From NCBI GenBank assembly GCA_046328505.1, contig JAXLWL010000003.1:682001-746000 (forward strand): a DNA stretch of 64,000 bases, read 5' to 3'. The notes under the pieces were generated by a model. The model was not told where the DNA came from, did no database searches, and saw only the letters and a list, made by a program, of their open reading frames with translations. This DNA is from JBDHWG01 sp046328505. GTDB taxonomy: Bacteria; Chloroflexota; Anaerolineae; Epilineales; JAHCIE01. How positions within the stretch are numbered: position 1 is the stretch's first letter; every line of letters starts with the position of its first letter. Below are positions 6,342-14,553 of the stretch, in pieces. A program made the position numbers and the translations under genes.

Positions 6342-7741
6342 TTGCCATCCTCTCCCTCATCGGCGCTGGAGCCGGGATCATATGTTTGATTGCGCCGCTT
6401 GGCTGGACGTGGATAGGAGCCGAGATGGTGTCGCTCTCGCTCCTCTTGGGCGCGGGTTATGTCAGTCTCGCCAGTTTTTCACTCGGTCTCGCGCTTAGTG
6501 GAACACAACTACGGATGGCCGTACTGGCTGGCGCTGGCGCGCTGGCCGGTGTCGGCATCGCAGTCGCGCGTCGCCGCGCGCTCAAGGTCGAGCGCCACCG
6601 GCCCACGCCGCTGGAGCTGGTCGCGTGGGTCGTCGTTCTAGCGCAGCTTGGGTTCGTGGGCTGGCTGGCGTTCTATCGCTCTGACCTGGGCTGGGATGGC
6701 CTGGTCAACTGGGAGTTGAAGGCGCACCTGGCGTGCCTGAACAACGGCTCACCCCCGCTCCTGTATTTTCAGGATGCAACGTGGGCGCGTACCCACCCAA
6801 CCTATCCGTGGCTCATACCGGGCGTTGAATTGTGGCTGTATCTCTGGGCCGGTGAATGCAATCAGTCGTTGGCGAAGATCGGCCCTTTCCTCTTTTCAAT
6901 CGCGGCCGTTGGCCTCCTGTACAGCGGGGGCGTTCGGCTAGCCGGCTCGCGGCTGACGGGCTTGCTCGCCGCCGTGCTGCTTTTCTGCATCCCGCTGGTA
7001 CTCCTGGGTGAGGGAAGCGCGACTAGCGGCTACGCGGACTTTCCGGTCGGGGTAGCCTATCTCGGCGCGTGCGTCTACCTTCTATCATATTTCCGCAGTC
7101 GGCAGATGGGGATTTTGGGCCTGGTCGGTGCAATCTCTGTGCTGCTTGTCTGGGCGAAGGCGGAAGGAGCCATCCTCCTTGCGTGTCTCGGTATGGTCCT
7201 GGCGCTCTGTCTCTTGCGGGACAAGAGCGCCGACCAACGAACGTGGCTCACTGCCGGTACACTGGCCTTGCTTCCAGGTGTGACCGTCTACGCTGCCTGG
7301 GCCGTCTTTCTCAAGGTGAACCAGACCCCACCACCCACCGAGTTCCTGCCAATGACGCTGTCTACCCTCATCTCGAACATTAGCCGCCTGGGCGCTGTCG
7401 CGGCGTACTGGCGAACGATGGTGACGGATTGGCCGACATGGGGTGCATTCTGGCCGTTCCTGCTTGGGGCGTGCGTCATCGTAGTATTGACGGCGCCGCG
7501 CCTGCCTCGCTTCATCCTGGCTCTGCTCGCGCTTCCCCTGGCAACATACTCTGGTATCTTCATCTTCAGTGCCTGGTCAAACCCCACCGACCACATTAAT
7601 AGCGCCCTTGGCCGGCTGGTGCTTCAGGTAGCGCCGCTCGGCGCCCTGACGATTGCGCTTGCTCTCAGTCAACTCCCTCGGCTGGGAGAAGTGCGACTGT
7701 GGCGGAGAGGGACACATCCTTATCGAGATCGAGAGTTGTAA
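6320..7741 (+). CDS. Polytopic GT39/PMT-like glycosyltransferase
   Basis: The 473-residue protein is almost wholly hydrophobic, with about eleven membrane segments. After three N-terminal segments comes a loop LGWDGLVNWELKAHL, then WARTHPTYPWLIPGVELWLY, which resembles the first extracytoplasmic loop and the following region of ArnT/PMT-type enzymes that use polyprenyl-phosphate sugars. A further conserved feature is SATSGYADFPVGVAYLGAC with an acidic loop. The family assignment rests on architecture and is not certain. It overlaps the preceding membrane-anchored gene by 22 nt and converges with the methyltransferase gene, sharing 77 nt at the 3' ends. Donor and acceptor are unknown. Confidence 0.65.
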   Translation: MAAVLPLVAILSLIGAGAGIICLIAPLGWTWIGAEMVSLSLLLGAGYVSLASFSLGLALSGTQLRMAVLAGAGALAGVGIAVARRRALKVERHRPTPLELVAWVVVLAQLGFVGWLAFYRSDLGWDGLVNWELKAHLACLNNGSPPLLYFQDATWARTHPTYPWLIPGVELWLYLWAGECNQSLAKIGPFLFSIAAVGLLYSGGVRLAGSRLTGLLAAVLLFCIPLVLLGEGSATSGYADFPVGVAYLGACVYLLSYFRSRQMGILGLVGAISVLLVWAKAEGAILLACLGMVLALCLLRDKSADQRTWLTAGTLALLPGVTVYAAWAVFLKVNQTPPPTEFLPMTLSTLISNISRLGAVAAYWRTMVTDWPTWGAFWPFLLGACVIVVLTAPRLPRFILALLALPLATYSGIFIFSAWSNPTDHINSALGRLVLQVAPLGALTIALALSQLPRLGEVRLWRRGTHPYRDREL

Positions 7742-9686
7742 TCGTTTCGATCCCAAAGACGTCGATGACTTTGACGGCAATGGTGTGCGGGCCGGGCGTA
7801 GAATATCGCCAGCCGATGTCGGGCTGCGTCACGAGGCGGCGGTCTTTGCGCGTGCGGTAGCTCTGCCAGTGACACTTGAAGGGGCCGCCGGGTTGATGCT
7901 CGAAGTCGACCGCCCAGTAGTCGATGAAGTCGAAGGGCGTGGCCGCCGCCCTCTCTCGCAACGCCCCTCCCTGTTTCCCTGACTCGTCGGGTAGTGGTGG
8001 CGCGAACCGCGCCAACTCCACATCCACCCGGTCGCCGCGTCGGACGATTCCTGCCTCTAGCCAGCCCGGCTCGAAGAAGACGGCCCCCGCGCAGTTCGGC
8101 TCCATGATCTCCCGAGGAATGAGCCTCAACCGAAGACGTAGGCCGGTCTCGGACTCGAGCGTTGCCTTCTCGCGCGCCAGCCCGTCCTCGACCTCCCACG
8201 CCAGGCAGTGCAGATCATCCGCACCCGCCGCCCGCGCCGCCTCGGCCGCCACCTGTAGCGCCTCCCTAGTAAGCGTGTCTTCCAGAATGGCGACGACCAC
8301 GGCAGACTCGTCCGGCCCCTCTCCCTCTGGGAGAGGCTGGGTGAGGGTCTTGGAGCGCCGCCGTTGGGTGAAGACTTTCACCCCATTCCTCTCCCGCTGG
8401 GAAAGGGGGGCGGACACGGAGCCGTAGAATTGGAGGACGGTCTGCCGGTACGCGTCGACGGAGCCGCCGAGACGGTCGGCGCGCCACCAGCGGCGCTCCG
8501 CGTCGCCGAGGGTGCACAGGTCGAACGCGCGGTACCCCTGCCCGGCGGCAGCAAGGTCGCGCTGTAGTGCGATGAGCCGCTTGCGGGCCGTGTGGATGGC
8601 GCGCCGACCGAGGTCAACGCCGATCCAGCGGCGGCCGAGCTTCTCGGCGACGGCGAGCGCTGTCCCGGAGCCGCAGAAGGCGTCTAGCACCAGGTCGCCC
8701 GGGTTGCTGCTCGCCTCGATCATCCGCGCCAGCAGCGCCTCGGGCTTCTGCGTCGCGTAGCCGGTCTGCTCGTCTGCCGCGGTGCGCGTCCCAAAACCGC
8801 GAATGTCGTCCCAGACACAGTCGATGGTAGCCGTGGCCTCGTCGAGGTAGTACTTCTTGTACTTCTGCCCGCTCGACGAGACGTGAATCAAGCCCTGAGT
8901 CTCGAGCCGTTGGATCGAAGCCGCCGAGTAGTCGCCGAGCTGCACCGCCTTGTACAGCCGCCCGTCCGCGTCGCGGTAGCGATAGGCGCGCTTCTGGTGC
9001 TCGGAGAGCGCCCGGTGGGGCTGGTGGAACGTCCAGGCCGTGGGGCTTTTCGAGTACAGGAGGATGACGTCCGTGTTGCGCGGCCACTGCCGCGACCCCT
9101 TCTTCGCGCCCTTGCCGGCGACATCGCGTTTCCAGACAATGGCGTTGCGGAAGCTATCGCGGCCGAACACATCGTCCATGAGACAGCGCAGCAGGTAGTC
9201 GAGGCGCCAATCGCAGTGCACGTAGATGCTGCCGGTGTCGGCCAGCAGGTAGCGCATCAGGGTGAGACGCTCGTAGAGCATGTGTAAGTAGGCGTCGGGC
9301 GCGCGGCCCCAGGCGTCGCGGTAGGCCACCGCGCCCAGGGTGAATCGCTCCGCTGGGCCTCCTGCCTCCCCGCCAAGGTGAACATCCATCGTGTAATCCA
9401 CGCCGACGGCGAACGGCGGGTCAATCGCGATGAGGTTCACCGCGCCGCGAAAGCGCTCCAGGAGAGCGGCCAGGGCGAGCTTATTGTCGCCGCAGACAAG
9501 TAGGTTTCGGAAGTCGTCCCGTCGGGTGATGCCCGCCTGGGGACCGTCGAACGTCTCGCTGTGCACGAGCGTCGGGGCAGTCAGCGGGAGGCGCAGTGCG
9601 CGGCGCGCGCCAGCTTCGTCATATTTACCCTCCCAGACCAGCTCGGCTTGCAGACCGGAGGGCCATTTGGACGTGTTGCGAGGCAT
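7665..9686 (-). CDS. Orphan DNA adenine/cytosine-N4 methyltransferase (beta-class, Mod-like)
   Basis: The 673-residue protein carries the catalytic motif DPPF at residues 89-92 and the AdoMet motif DAFCGSG at 335-341, the motif order of the beta class (type III Mod-like). The target-recognition region lies between. GVDLGRRAIHTARKRL completes the AdoMet fold. Residues of about 426-459 (PLSQRERNGVKVFT then TLTQPLPEGEG) are encoded by a dispersed palindromic repeat that sits in frame. The C-terminal 90 residues end in a beta-rich segment (STPGPHTIAVKVIDVFG). No restriction or helicase gene adjoins; the upstream neighbour is a dehydrogenase. It overlaps the glycosyltransferase tail by 77 nt. It may be a regulatory methyltransferase, a remnant, or half of a split system. 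Confidence 0.85.
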   Translation of the reverse strand: MPRNTSKWPSGLQAELVWEGKYDEAGARRALRLPLTAPTLVHSETFDGPQAGITRRDDFRNLLVCGDNKLALAALLERFRGAVNLIAIDPPFAVGVDYTMDVHLGGEAGGPAERFTLGAVAYRDAWGRAPDAYLHMLYERLTLMRYLLADTGSIYVHCDWRLDYLLRCLMDDVFGRDSFRNAIVWKRDVAGKGAKKGSRQWPRNTDVILLYSKSPTAWTFHQPHRALSEHQKRAYRYRDADGRLYKAVQLGDYSAASIQRLETQGLIHVSSSGQKYKKYYLDEATATIDCVWDDIRGFGTRTAADEQTGYATQKPEALLARMIEASSNPGDLVLDAFCGSGTALAVAEKLGRRWIGVDLGRRAIHTARKRLIALQRDLAAAGQGYRAFDLCTLGDAERRWWRADRLGGSVDAYRQTVLQFYGSVSAPLSQRERNGVKVFTQRRRSKTLTQPLPEGEGPDESAVVVAILEDTLTREALQVAAEAARAAGADDLHCLAWEVEDGLAREKATLESETGLRLRLRLIPREIMEPNCAGAVFFEPGWLEAGIVRRGDRVDVELARFAPPLPDESGKQGGALRERAAATPFDFIDYWAVDFEHQPGGPFKCHWQSYRTRKDRRLVTQPDIGWRYSTPGPHTIAVKVIDVFGIETITTLDLDKDVSLSATVALLPAEGVD
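8316..8407. repeat. Dispersed palindromic repeat inserted in frame in the methyltransferase gene
   Basis: CCCCTCTCCCTCTGGGAGAG at the left is followed by GGGTGAGGGTCTT and, after about 50 nt, by a second palindrome CCTCTCCCGCTGGGAAAGG. The same layout, with the shared GAGGGTCTT stretch, appears at 51318-51400. The length keeps the reading frame open and adds about 34 residues between the catalytic fold and the C-terminal domain. Confidence 0.7.
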
Positions 9687-9710
9687 GATGCGTATACGTG
9701 AGGCAGGGGC

Positions 9711-10583
9711 CTACCCCCTCGGCCGCAGAGCCTCGATGACGGCCGAGAGGTCGAGGTCGCCCAGGCCGCGGGCCATCGCCATGCGGTAGATCTCGCGCGC
9801 GGCAGCGACAGTCGGTAGCGGTACCGTCTGATGAACGCCCTCCTCGAGCGCGTAGGTCAGGTCCTTGTGCTCCCAGCGCAGGGCGAACTGCGTCTCGTAA
9901 TTCCGGGCGACCATGCGCGGCCCCTTGTTCTTCACCATCGGGCTGCCCGGCGCCCCATTCGATAGCAACGTGATAACCTGCTCCATGTCCAGGCCGGCTT
10001 GCTCCGCCAGAGCAAGCCCCTCGGCCAGAGCGACGATCTGGACACCGCCCATGAGGTTATTGACCAGTTTCATGGTCGCCCCGCTGCCGGTCGGCCCCAG
10101 GTGATTGATACGCTGCCCCATGGCATTCAGGACCGGGGTAGCCTGTCTCAACGTCTCGGCATCGCCACCGACAAAGAAGCCCAACTCGCCCGCCTCGGCC
10201 TGGGGTTGGCTCCCGGTGACCGGCGCATCCAACAGGGCGCAGCCCTTGCCTGCCGCCAGCCCTGCTAGCTCGCGCACCCAGGCAGTCGAGAGGGTGCTGC
10301 ACTCGATCAGGAGCATGCCGGCTCGCGCTGCGGCGAGCGCGCCTGCGTCACCGAGCCAGATCGCCCGCGAGGCAGTGTCGTCGGCGACCATGCTGATGAG
10401 GATGTCGGCCTCCTCGGCTGCCTGCCTAGGGGTCTCGGCGACTCGAGCGCCTTCCGCGGCGAGCGGCGCGGCTTTGTCGTGGCTGCGGTTGTACACGGTG
10501 AGCGGGAAGCCGGCCCGCAACAAATTACTCGCCATCCCCCGGCCCATCAACCCCAATCCCAGCACAGCGACCCGTTGCGTCAT
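9711..10583 (-). CDS. 3-hydroxyisobutyrate dehydrogenase-like NAD(P)-dependent oxidoreductase
   Basis: With the start at MTQRVAVLGLG the product has 290 residues; an upstream in-frame codon adds ten residues before the Rossmann strand and is less likely. The dinucleotide turn GLGLMGRGMASNLLRAG opens the protein. LLDAPVTGSQPQAEAGEL is the DAPVSGG-type substrate-binding motif. SGATMKLVNNLMGG contains the catalytic Lys of the beta-hydroxyacid dehydrogenase family. Members oxidise 3-hydroxyisobutyrate, tartronate semialdehyde or similar. The glyoxylate/succinic semialdehyde reductase group is an alternative. It lies 24 nt downstream of the methyltransferase start's upstream side in the same direction, but their functions look unrelated. 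Confidence 0.85.
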   Translation of the reverse strand: MTQRVAVLGLGLMGRGMASNLLRAGFPLTVYNRSHDKAAPLAAEGARVAETPRQAAEEADILISMVADDTASRAIWLGDAGALAAARAGMLLIECSTLSTAWVRELAGLAAGKGCALLDAPVTGSQPQAEAGELGFFVGGDAETLRQATPVLNAMGQRINHLGPTGSGATMKLVNNLMGGVQIVALAEGLALAEQAGLDMEQVITLLSNGAPGSPMVKNKGPRMVARNYETQFALRWEHKDLTYALEEGVHQTVPLPTVAAAREIYRMAMARGLGDLDLSAVIEALRPRG

Positions 10584-10637
10584 GTGACTCCCTTTCGAAA
10601 CCTTACAATCCATAAGTCGTCAGACTAGAATAGCCAG

Positions 10638-12023
10638 CTAGCCCAGGAGCACCGGCTCCTCGGGATAGCTGACGAGCTGCAGCCGCGCGCGATAAGCGAT
10701 CGCCGCCACGATCGTGATCGCGCCGAGCCGCCCCCAGAACATCATGAGCATGATGATGCCCAGGCCGACGCGGTTGAGCTCAGAGGTGAAGGAGAGGCTC
10801 AAGCCGGCCGTCGCAAACGCCGAGACAACCTCGAAAAGCGCTACGTTCAGTGGCGCCTTGTTCGTCACCAGGATCAACCATGTTGCCACGACGACGACAG
10901 CGAGAGAGATGGACAGGACGGCGGCGGCGCGGCGGACCGCGACGGAGGTAAGCTGGCGGCCGGCGACCTGGACGTCGGGCAGCCCCCTGGCGTAGCTCCA
11001 CAGGGCGATGCCGAGAACGGCGAATGTGCCGGTTGTAATCCCGCCGCCCATCGACGCGGGAGCCGAGCCGATGAACATCAGCGCCATGATGAGCAGTTGG
11101 CTCGCCGGCGACAGGTCGTCGAAGTTGGGCGTCCCCATGAAACCGGCCGTGCGCGCCGAGACCGACTGGAACACGGCAATGACGACATGCCGCCAACCTG
11201 GCTCGTCGGTCAGGGGGCCGCCCGCTTCGCTGAGCAGCAGCCCGATGGCGCCGACCACGACAAGCCCGACCACAACGGTGAGCGTGATGCGCGTGTGAAG
11301 CGAGAGATGCGGCTGCCTGCGACGGTTAACCAGCTCATACAGCACCGGAAAGCCAAGACCGCCGAGGAAGATGAGCACGCCGAGGATGAACAGGGTAAGG
11401 GTGTCGTTGGGCAGGCCGAGCGGATACCGTGGCAGGCCGGTGAACAGATCGAAGCCCGCGTTGCAGAAGGCGGCGACCGCGTGGAACACGGCGTAGAAGG
11501 CCGCCTGGCCTTCGGGCAGCTCGGAGCGCCAGTGCAGCCAGAGGAGGACCGCGCCCGCCGCCTCTATCACCAGCGTGACGATCATTATGCGGCGGGCCAG
11601 GTCGCGGATCGCCCCAAGGTCGAGAAGGCCCAGGGAGTCGCGCAGCGCCAGGCGCTCCATCAGGCCCATGCGGCGGCCGGCGAGGGACAGGACGACGACG
11701 GCCGTGATCATGAAGCCGACGCCGCCGAGCTGCATGAGCAGCAGGAGCACGGTCTGTCCCAGCAGCGTCAGGTCGCGGCCCGGAGCAATCACCGACAGCC
11801 CTGTCACCGTCACGGCGGACACGGACGTGAAGAGGGCCTCCTCGAAGGTCAGGTGCGGCCCAAACGCCATGCCCGGCAGCATGAGCAGCACCGTTCCCAG
11901 GGCCGTGAGCGCCAGTAGCCCCAGGATGAGGCGAACCGGTACGGGCAACGGCTGAGCCAGCGGCTGCGGCATCTGCCAGCGTGGGTAGGGCAGTCGTCGG
12001 GAGCGCGGCCGCGGCAGGTTCAT
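10638..12023 (-). CDS. TrkH/KtrB-family potassium transporter, membrane subunit
   Basis: A 461-residue protein with the fourfold M1-P-M2 repeat of K+ transporters. Pore-loop regions are recognisable at SVSAVTVTGLSVI, AVAAFCNAGFDLF, SVSARTAGFMGT and SAFATAGLSLSF, each with the selectivity-filter Gly. The length is close to KtrB (about 450) rather than the longer TrkH. The gene for its cytoplasmic gating subunit lies immediately upstream, only 2 nt away, forming a two-gene ktrA-ktrB operon. Function: K+ (often Na+-coupled) uptake across the cytoplasmic membrane. Confidence 0.92.
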   Translation of the reverse strand: MNLPRPRSRRLPYPRWQMPQPLAQPLPVPVRLILGLLALTALGTVLLMLPGMAFGPHLTFEEALFTSVSAVTVTGLSVIAPGRDLTLLGQTVLLLLMQLGGVGFMITAVVVLSLAGRRMGLMERLALRDSLGLLDLGAIRDLARRIMIVTLVIEAAGAVLLWLHWRSELPEGQAAFYAVFHAVAAFCNAGFDLFTGLPRYPLGLPNDTLTLFILGVLIFLGGLGFPVLYELVNRRRQPHLSLHTRITLTVVVGLVVVGAIGLLLSEAGGPLTDEPGWRHVVIAVFQSVSARTAGFMGTPNFDDLSPASQLLIMALMFIGSAPASMGGGITTGTFAVLGIALWSYARGLPDVQVAGRQLTSVAVRRAAAVLSISLAVVVVATWLILVTNKAPLNVALFEVVSAFATAGLSLSFTSELNRVGLGIIMLMMFWGRLGAITIVAAIAYRARLQLVSYPEEPVLLG

Positions 12024-12025
12024 CC

Positions 12026-12694
12026 CTAGCCCAGCATCCGTGACACGTCAGCGTCAGAGCCGAGGACGAGGAGACGGTCGTCTGCCTGGAACGTAAAGTC
12101 GGCCGGCGGCGTTACTGTCGCCCCATCGCCCCGCCCGACGGCGAGCAGCGTAACGCCGAAGCGCCGCCGAAGATCGCTCGCCAGCACGGTGAGGCCGACA
12201 AACTCGTCGGGAACGCGGCACTCCACGACCGTGTGGTTGGGGCCAAGATCGAGACGGCCGAGGAGAGAGTGGCCGGTCAAATCGTAGGCCAGCCGCTCGC
12301 CGGCCTCCTGCTCCGGCAGCACCACCCGGTCCGCACCGATCTGCTCCAGAATCGCCGCCTGGCGCCGCGTCGCCGCCTTGGTGATCACCCGCGGCACATT
12401 CAGGTTCTTCAGCGTCGCGGTAATAAGGATGGCGGCCTCGAAGTCGTCGGCGATGGCGACGATGGCGGTGTGATACGCCCCAATGTCGATGGCCTGCAGC
12501 GCGGCCTCGTCGGTGGCATCCAGGGAAACCACCTGGGTCAGGTCATTCGAAAGGTGCTGAGCAACGTTGCGGTCCTCGTCTATGCCGAGAACGGTGTAGC
12601 CGCGCTGGACCAGGGTGCGCCCCAGGTTTGAGCCAAAGCGCCCCAACCCGATGATCGCGAACTCCGGCTTCCCTCGCTGCCGACTGCGCCACAT
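12026..12694 (-). CDS. TrkA/KtrA-family potassium channel regulatory subunit
   Basis: The start at MWRSRQRGKPEF is chosen because GAGGGAG precedes it; the product is 222 residues. The RCK N-domain begins with FAIIGLGRFGSNLGRTLVQRG, which binds ADP/ATP or NAD(H), followed by GIDEDRN. The RCK C-domain covers the last 80 residues (PNHTVVECRVPDEFVG then DRLLVLGSDADV). KtrA octameric rings gate KtrB in response to nucleotides and c-di-AMP. It is the first gene of the K+ uptake operon. Confidence 0.92.
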   Translation of the reverse strand: MWRSRQRGKPEFAIIGLGRFGSNLGRTLVQRGYTVLGIDEDRNVAQHLSNDLTQVVSLDATDEAALQAIDIGAYHTAIVAIADDFEAAILITATLKNLNVPRVITKAATRRQAAILEQIGADRVVLPEQEAGERLAYDLTGHSLLGRLDLGPNHTVVECRVPDEFVGLTVLASDLRRRFGVTLLAVGRGDGATVTPPADFTFQADDRLLVLGSDADVSRMLG

Positions 12695-12831
12695 ACTCCC
12701 TCTCACTCGCGGCGTGGACTGGCTCGGAGTATGCGTCAGGACCCCGAATCGCGCAAGTAGACGGCAGAGGCGCAGGGGCCGAGCTTCTGCTCGTCCGCTA
12801 CGCCTCTGCGTCTCTGGCTTACCCTATCCTA

Positions 12832-13338
12832 TCAAAGTGCAGGCACGGGTTGTACGTCGGCCGCGACGAGCTCGGCCGCCGCCGCCCCTTCGCCGGCCTG
12901 CGCCATCCAGCGGATAAGGTCGGCGCGGGACACCATGCCCACCAGGCGCTCGTCCTGGAGCACCGGGGCGCGTTCGATCCCCCACGTCATCATGAGCCAC
13001 GCCACACGCCCGATCGGCTCTTCGACGTCTACACAGATAACGTCAGTCGTCATCACATCCGACGCCGAGTGCGTGCGCGCGCCTTCGTAGATTTGCGCCA
13101 GGCGGTCCGCCTCCACCCACTGCTGGAACCTCTCCGGCAGCTTCACCGCGGAGTAGGGGATACCTTTCTCCTTGAGGAACAGGTCGCTCTCGCTCACAAT
13201 GCCCAGAACGTGCCCGCCCTCGTCCACCACGGGCACGCTGCCCAGACGGTAGGTTGTGAGCAGCCGCGCAATTTCCGCCACCGACGTGTCCTCGGTCACC
13301 GTGACGACATTCGTCACCATCAAGTCTCTCGCGTTCAT
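12832..13338 (-). CDS. CBS-pair protein
   Basis: A 168-residue stand-alone Bateman module. CBS1 spans about residues 6-60 (MVTNVVTVTEDTSVAEIARL and GSVPVVDEGGHVLGIVSESDL). CBS2 spans about 95-150 (DVMTTDVICVDVEEPIGRVA and RAPVLQDERLVGMVSRADL). The linker between them carries the VEADRLAQIYEGARTHSA segment. Stand-alone CBS pairs sense adenosine nucleotides and regulate partners; the partner here is unknown. It is transcribed in the same direction as the K+ uptake pair, 137 nt upstream of it, and 42 nt downstream of htpX. Confidence 0.85.
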   Translation of the reverse strand: MNARDLMVTNVVTVTEDTSVAEIARLLTTYRLGSVPVVDEGGHVLGIVSESDLFLKEKGIPYSAVKLPERFQQWVEADRLAQIYEGARTHSASDVMTTDVICVDVEEPIGRVAWLMMTWGIERAPVLQDERLVGMVSRADLIRWMAQAGEGAAAAELVAADVQPVPAL

Positions 13339-13380
13339 GTGTCTAGCGCCTCCACGCTGAGTCGTTAGCAATCCGGAACC

Positions 13381-14265
13381 TCAGTACGCCAATGCTTGCT
13401 GCCGCGCGCCGCCTGACGCTGCCAACGCTTCCAGGCGCGCGATACGCTCCTCCGTCGGCGGATGCGTGCTGAACAGCCGCATCAGCGCGCCGCCGCTCAA
13501 GGGATTCACAATGTACAGTGAAGCCGTCGCCGGGTGAGCCGCCATGATCGGCTCGTTCTGCGCCGCCCGCTCGATCTTCGCCAGCGCCCGGGCAAGGGGC
13601 AGCGGGTCGCCCAGGATGGCCGCGCCGCCCTCGTCGGCCTGGAACTCGCGCGCCCGCGAGATGCCAAGCTGAATGAGCGTCGCAGCAATAGGCGCGATGA
13701 TCAACAGAGGCAGCGCCGCCAGTGGGCTGCCGCCCTCCTCGTCATCGCTCCCGCCGAAGCCGCCGAAAATCATGGCCCACTGCGCCATGTTCGCCACCAT
13801 CGTAATCGCGCCCGCGACTGTCGCGACAACGGCGGACAGGAGTGTGTCGCGGTGCTTGATGTGGGCCAGCTCGTGGGCAATCACCCCGGCCAGCTCATCC
13901 GGCGTAAGCGTCTGCTGAATGCCGGTCGTTACGGCAACGACGCCGCGCTCCGGGCTGCGCCCGGTCGCAAACGCATTCGGCACCGGACTGTCGATGATGT
14001 ACACCTTCGGCATCGGGAGGTTCGCGCGCCGCGCCAGATCGGCCACCGTGCGGTGCAGCCACGGCGCTTCCTCCGGCGTCACCGCACGCGCCCCGCTCAT
14101 GGAAAGGACGAGGCGGTCTGAGAACCAATAAGCGCCAAAGTTCATCGCGACAGCCAGGAAACCGGCTATGATCATGCCGGCGTTGCCACCCACCGCCTGC
14201 CCAATGATGATGAGCAGGACCGTGAGCGCGGTCAGTAAGGCGGTCAGCTTCAAGGTATTACGCAT
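13381..14265 (-). CDS. htpX: M48-family zinc metalloprotease HtpX
   Basis: The start at MRNTLKLTALLTALTVLLI gives 294 residues, the normal HtpX length of about 290. Two N-terminal membrane segments are followed by the cytoplasmic protease domain. VIAHELAHIKHRD carries the zinc HExxH motif, and REFQADE supplies the third ligand Glu. Another pair of hydrophobic segments lies between these. HtpX degrades misfolded membrane proteins at the cytoplasmic side. Together with PspA elsewhere in the window it suggests envelope quality control, although the genes are not linked. Confidence 0.92.
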   Translation of the reverse strand: MRNTLKLTALLTALTVLLIIIGQAVGGNAGMIIAGFLAVAMNFGAYWFSDRLVLSMSGARAVTPEEAPWLHRTVADLARRANLPMPKVYIIDSPVPNAFATGRSPERGVVAVTTGIQQTLTPDELAGVIAHELAHIKHRDTLLSAVVATVAGAITMVANMAQWAMIFGGFGGSDDEEGGSPLAALPLLIIAPIAATLIQLGISRAREFQADEGGAAILGDPLPLARALAKIERAAQNEPIMAAHPATASLYIVNPLSGGALMRLFSTHPPTEERIARLEALAASGGARQQALAY

Positions 14266-14417
14266 AAGTGTACGTCTCCTCTGATCGTCTTGCTGCGTCG
14301 GTTCTGGTCGGACCAAAGATGTGTTTGTCTATGGTTTGCCCAACTGATGTTTGTGTTCTGACTGTTCTTACGCCAGAGCCGCGGCTCTCATCAAACCCTC
14401 ATTTTGCATCATGGCAA

Positions 14418-14446
14418 TTGACCAGGCTCTGCCATCCTACTATCAT
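14418..14446 (+). promoter_or_regulatory. Candidate promoter for the P5C dehydrogenase gene
   Basis: TTGACC at 14418-14423, a 17-nt spacer and TATCAT at 14441-14446. The transcript would carry a leader of about 100 nt that contains a palindromic repeat. Confidence 0.45.
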
Positions 14447-14462
14447 TACCTCAGATTATCCT

Positions 14463-14516
14463 GTAGTAACGACTTCAGTCGTTTCCGTGCCTGGGAGCGA
14501 CCGAAGTCGCCGCTAC
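14463..14516. repeat. Palindromic repeat, GTAGTAACGACTTCAGTCG family, copy 1
   Basis: The left arm GTAGTAACGACTTCAGTCG pairs imperfectly with GCGACCGAAGTCGCCGCTAC at the right end. Copies 2 and 3 are at 28996-29050 and 57741-57795 with the same 54-55 nt length. This copy lies in the putative leader of the P5C dehydrogenase gene. Confidence 0.75.
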
Positions 14517-14553
14517 CTCTCTATGCTTTAGAGCGCGACAAGGAGGTTGACGC

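Noticed and set aside
7665..14265. A complete restriction-modification or defence island around the methyltransferase
   Set aside because: No nuclease, helicase, BREX, DISARM or Gabija-like gene is present. Neighbours are a dehydrogenase, K+ transport genes and HtpX.
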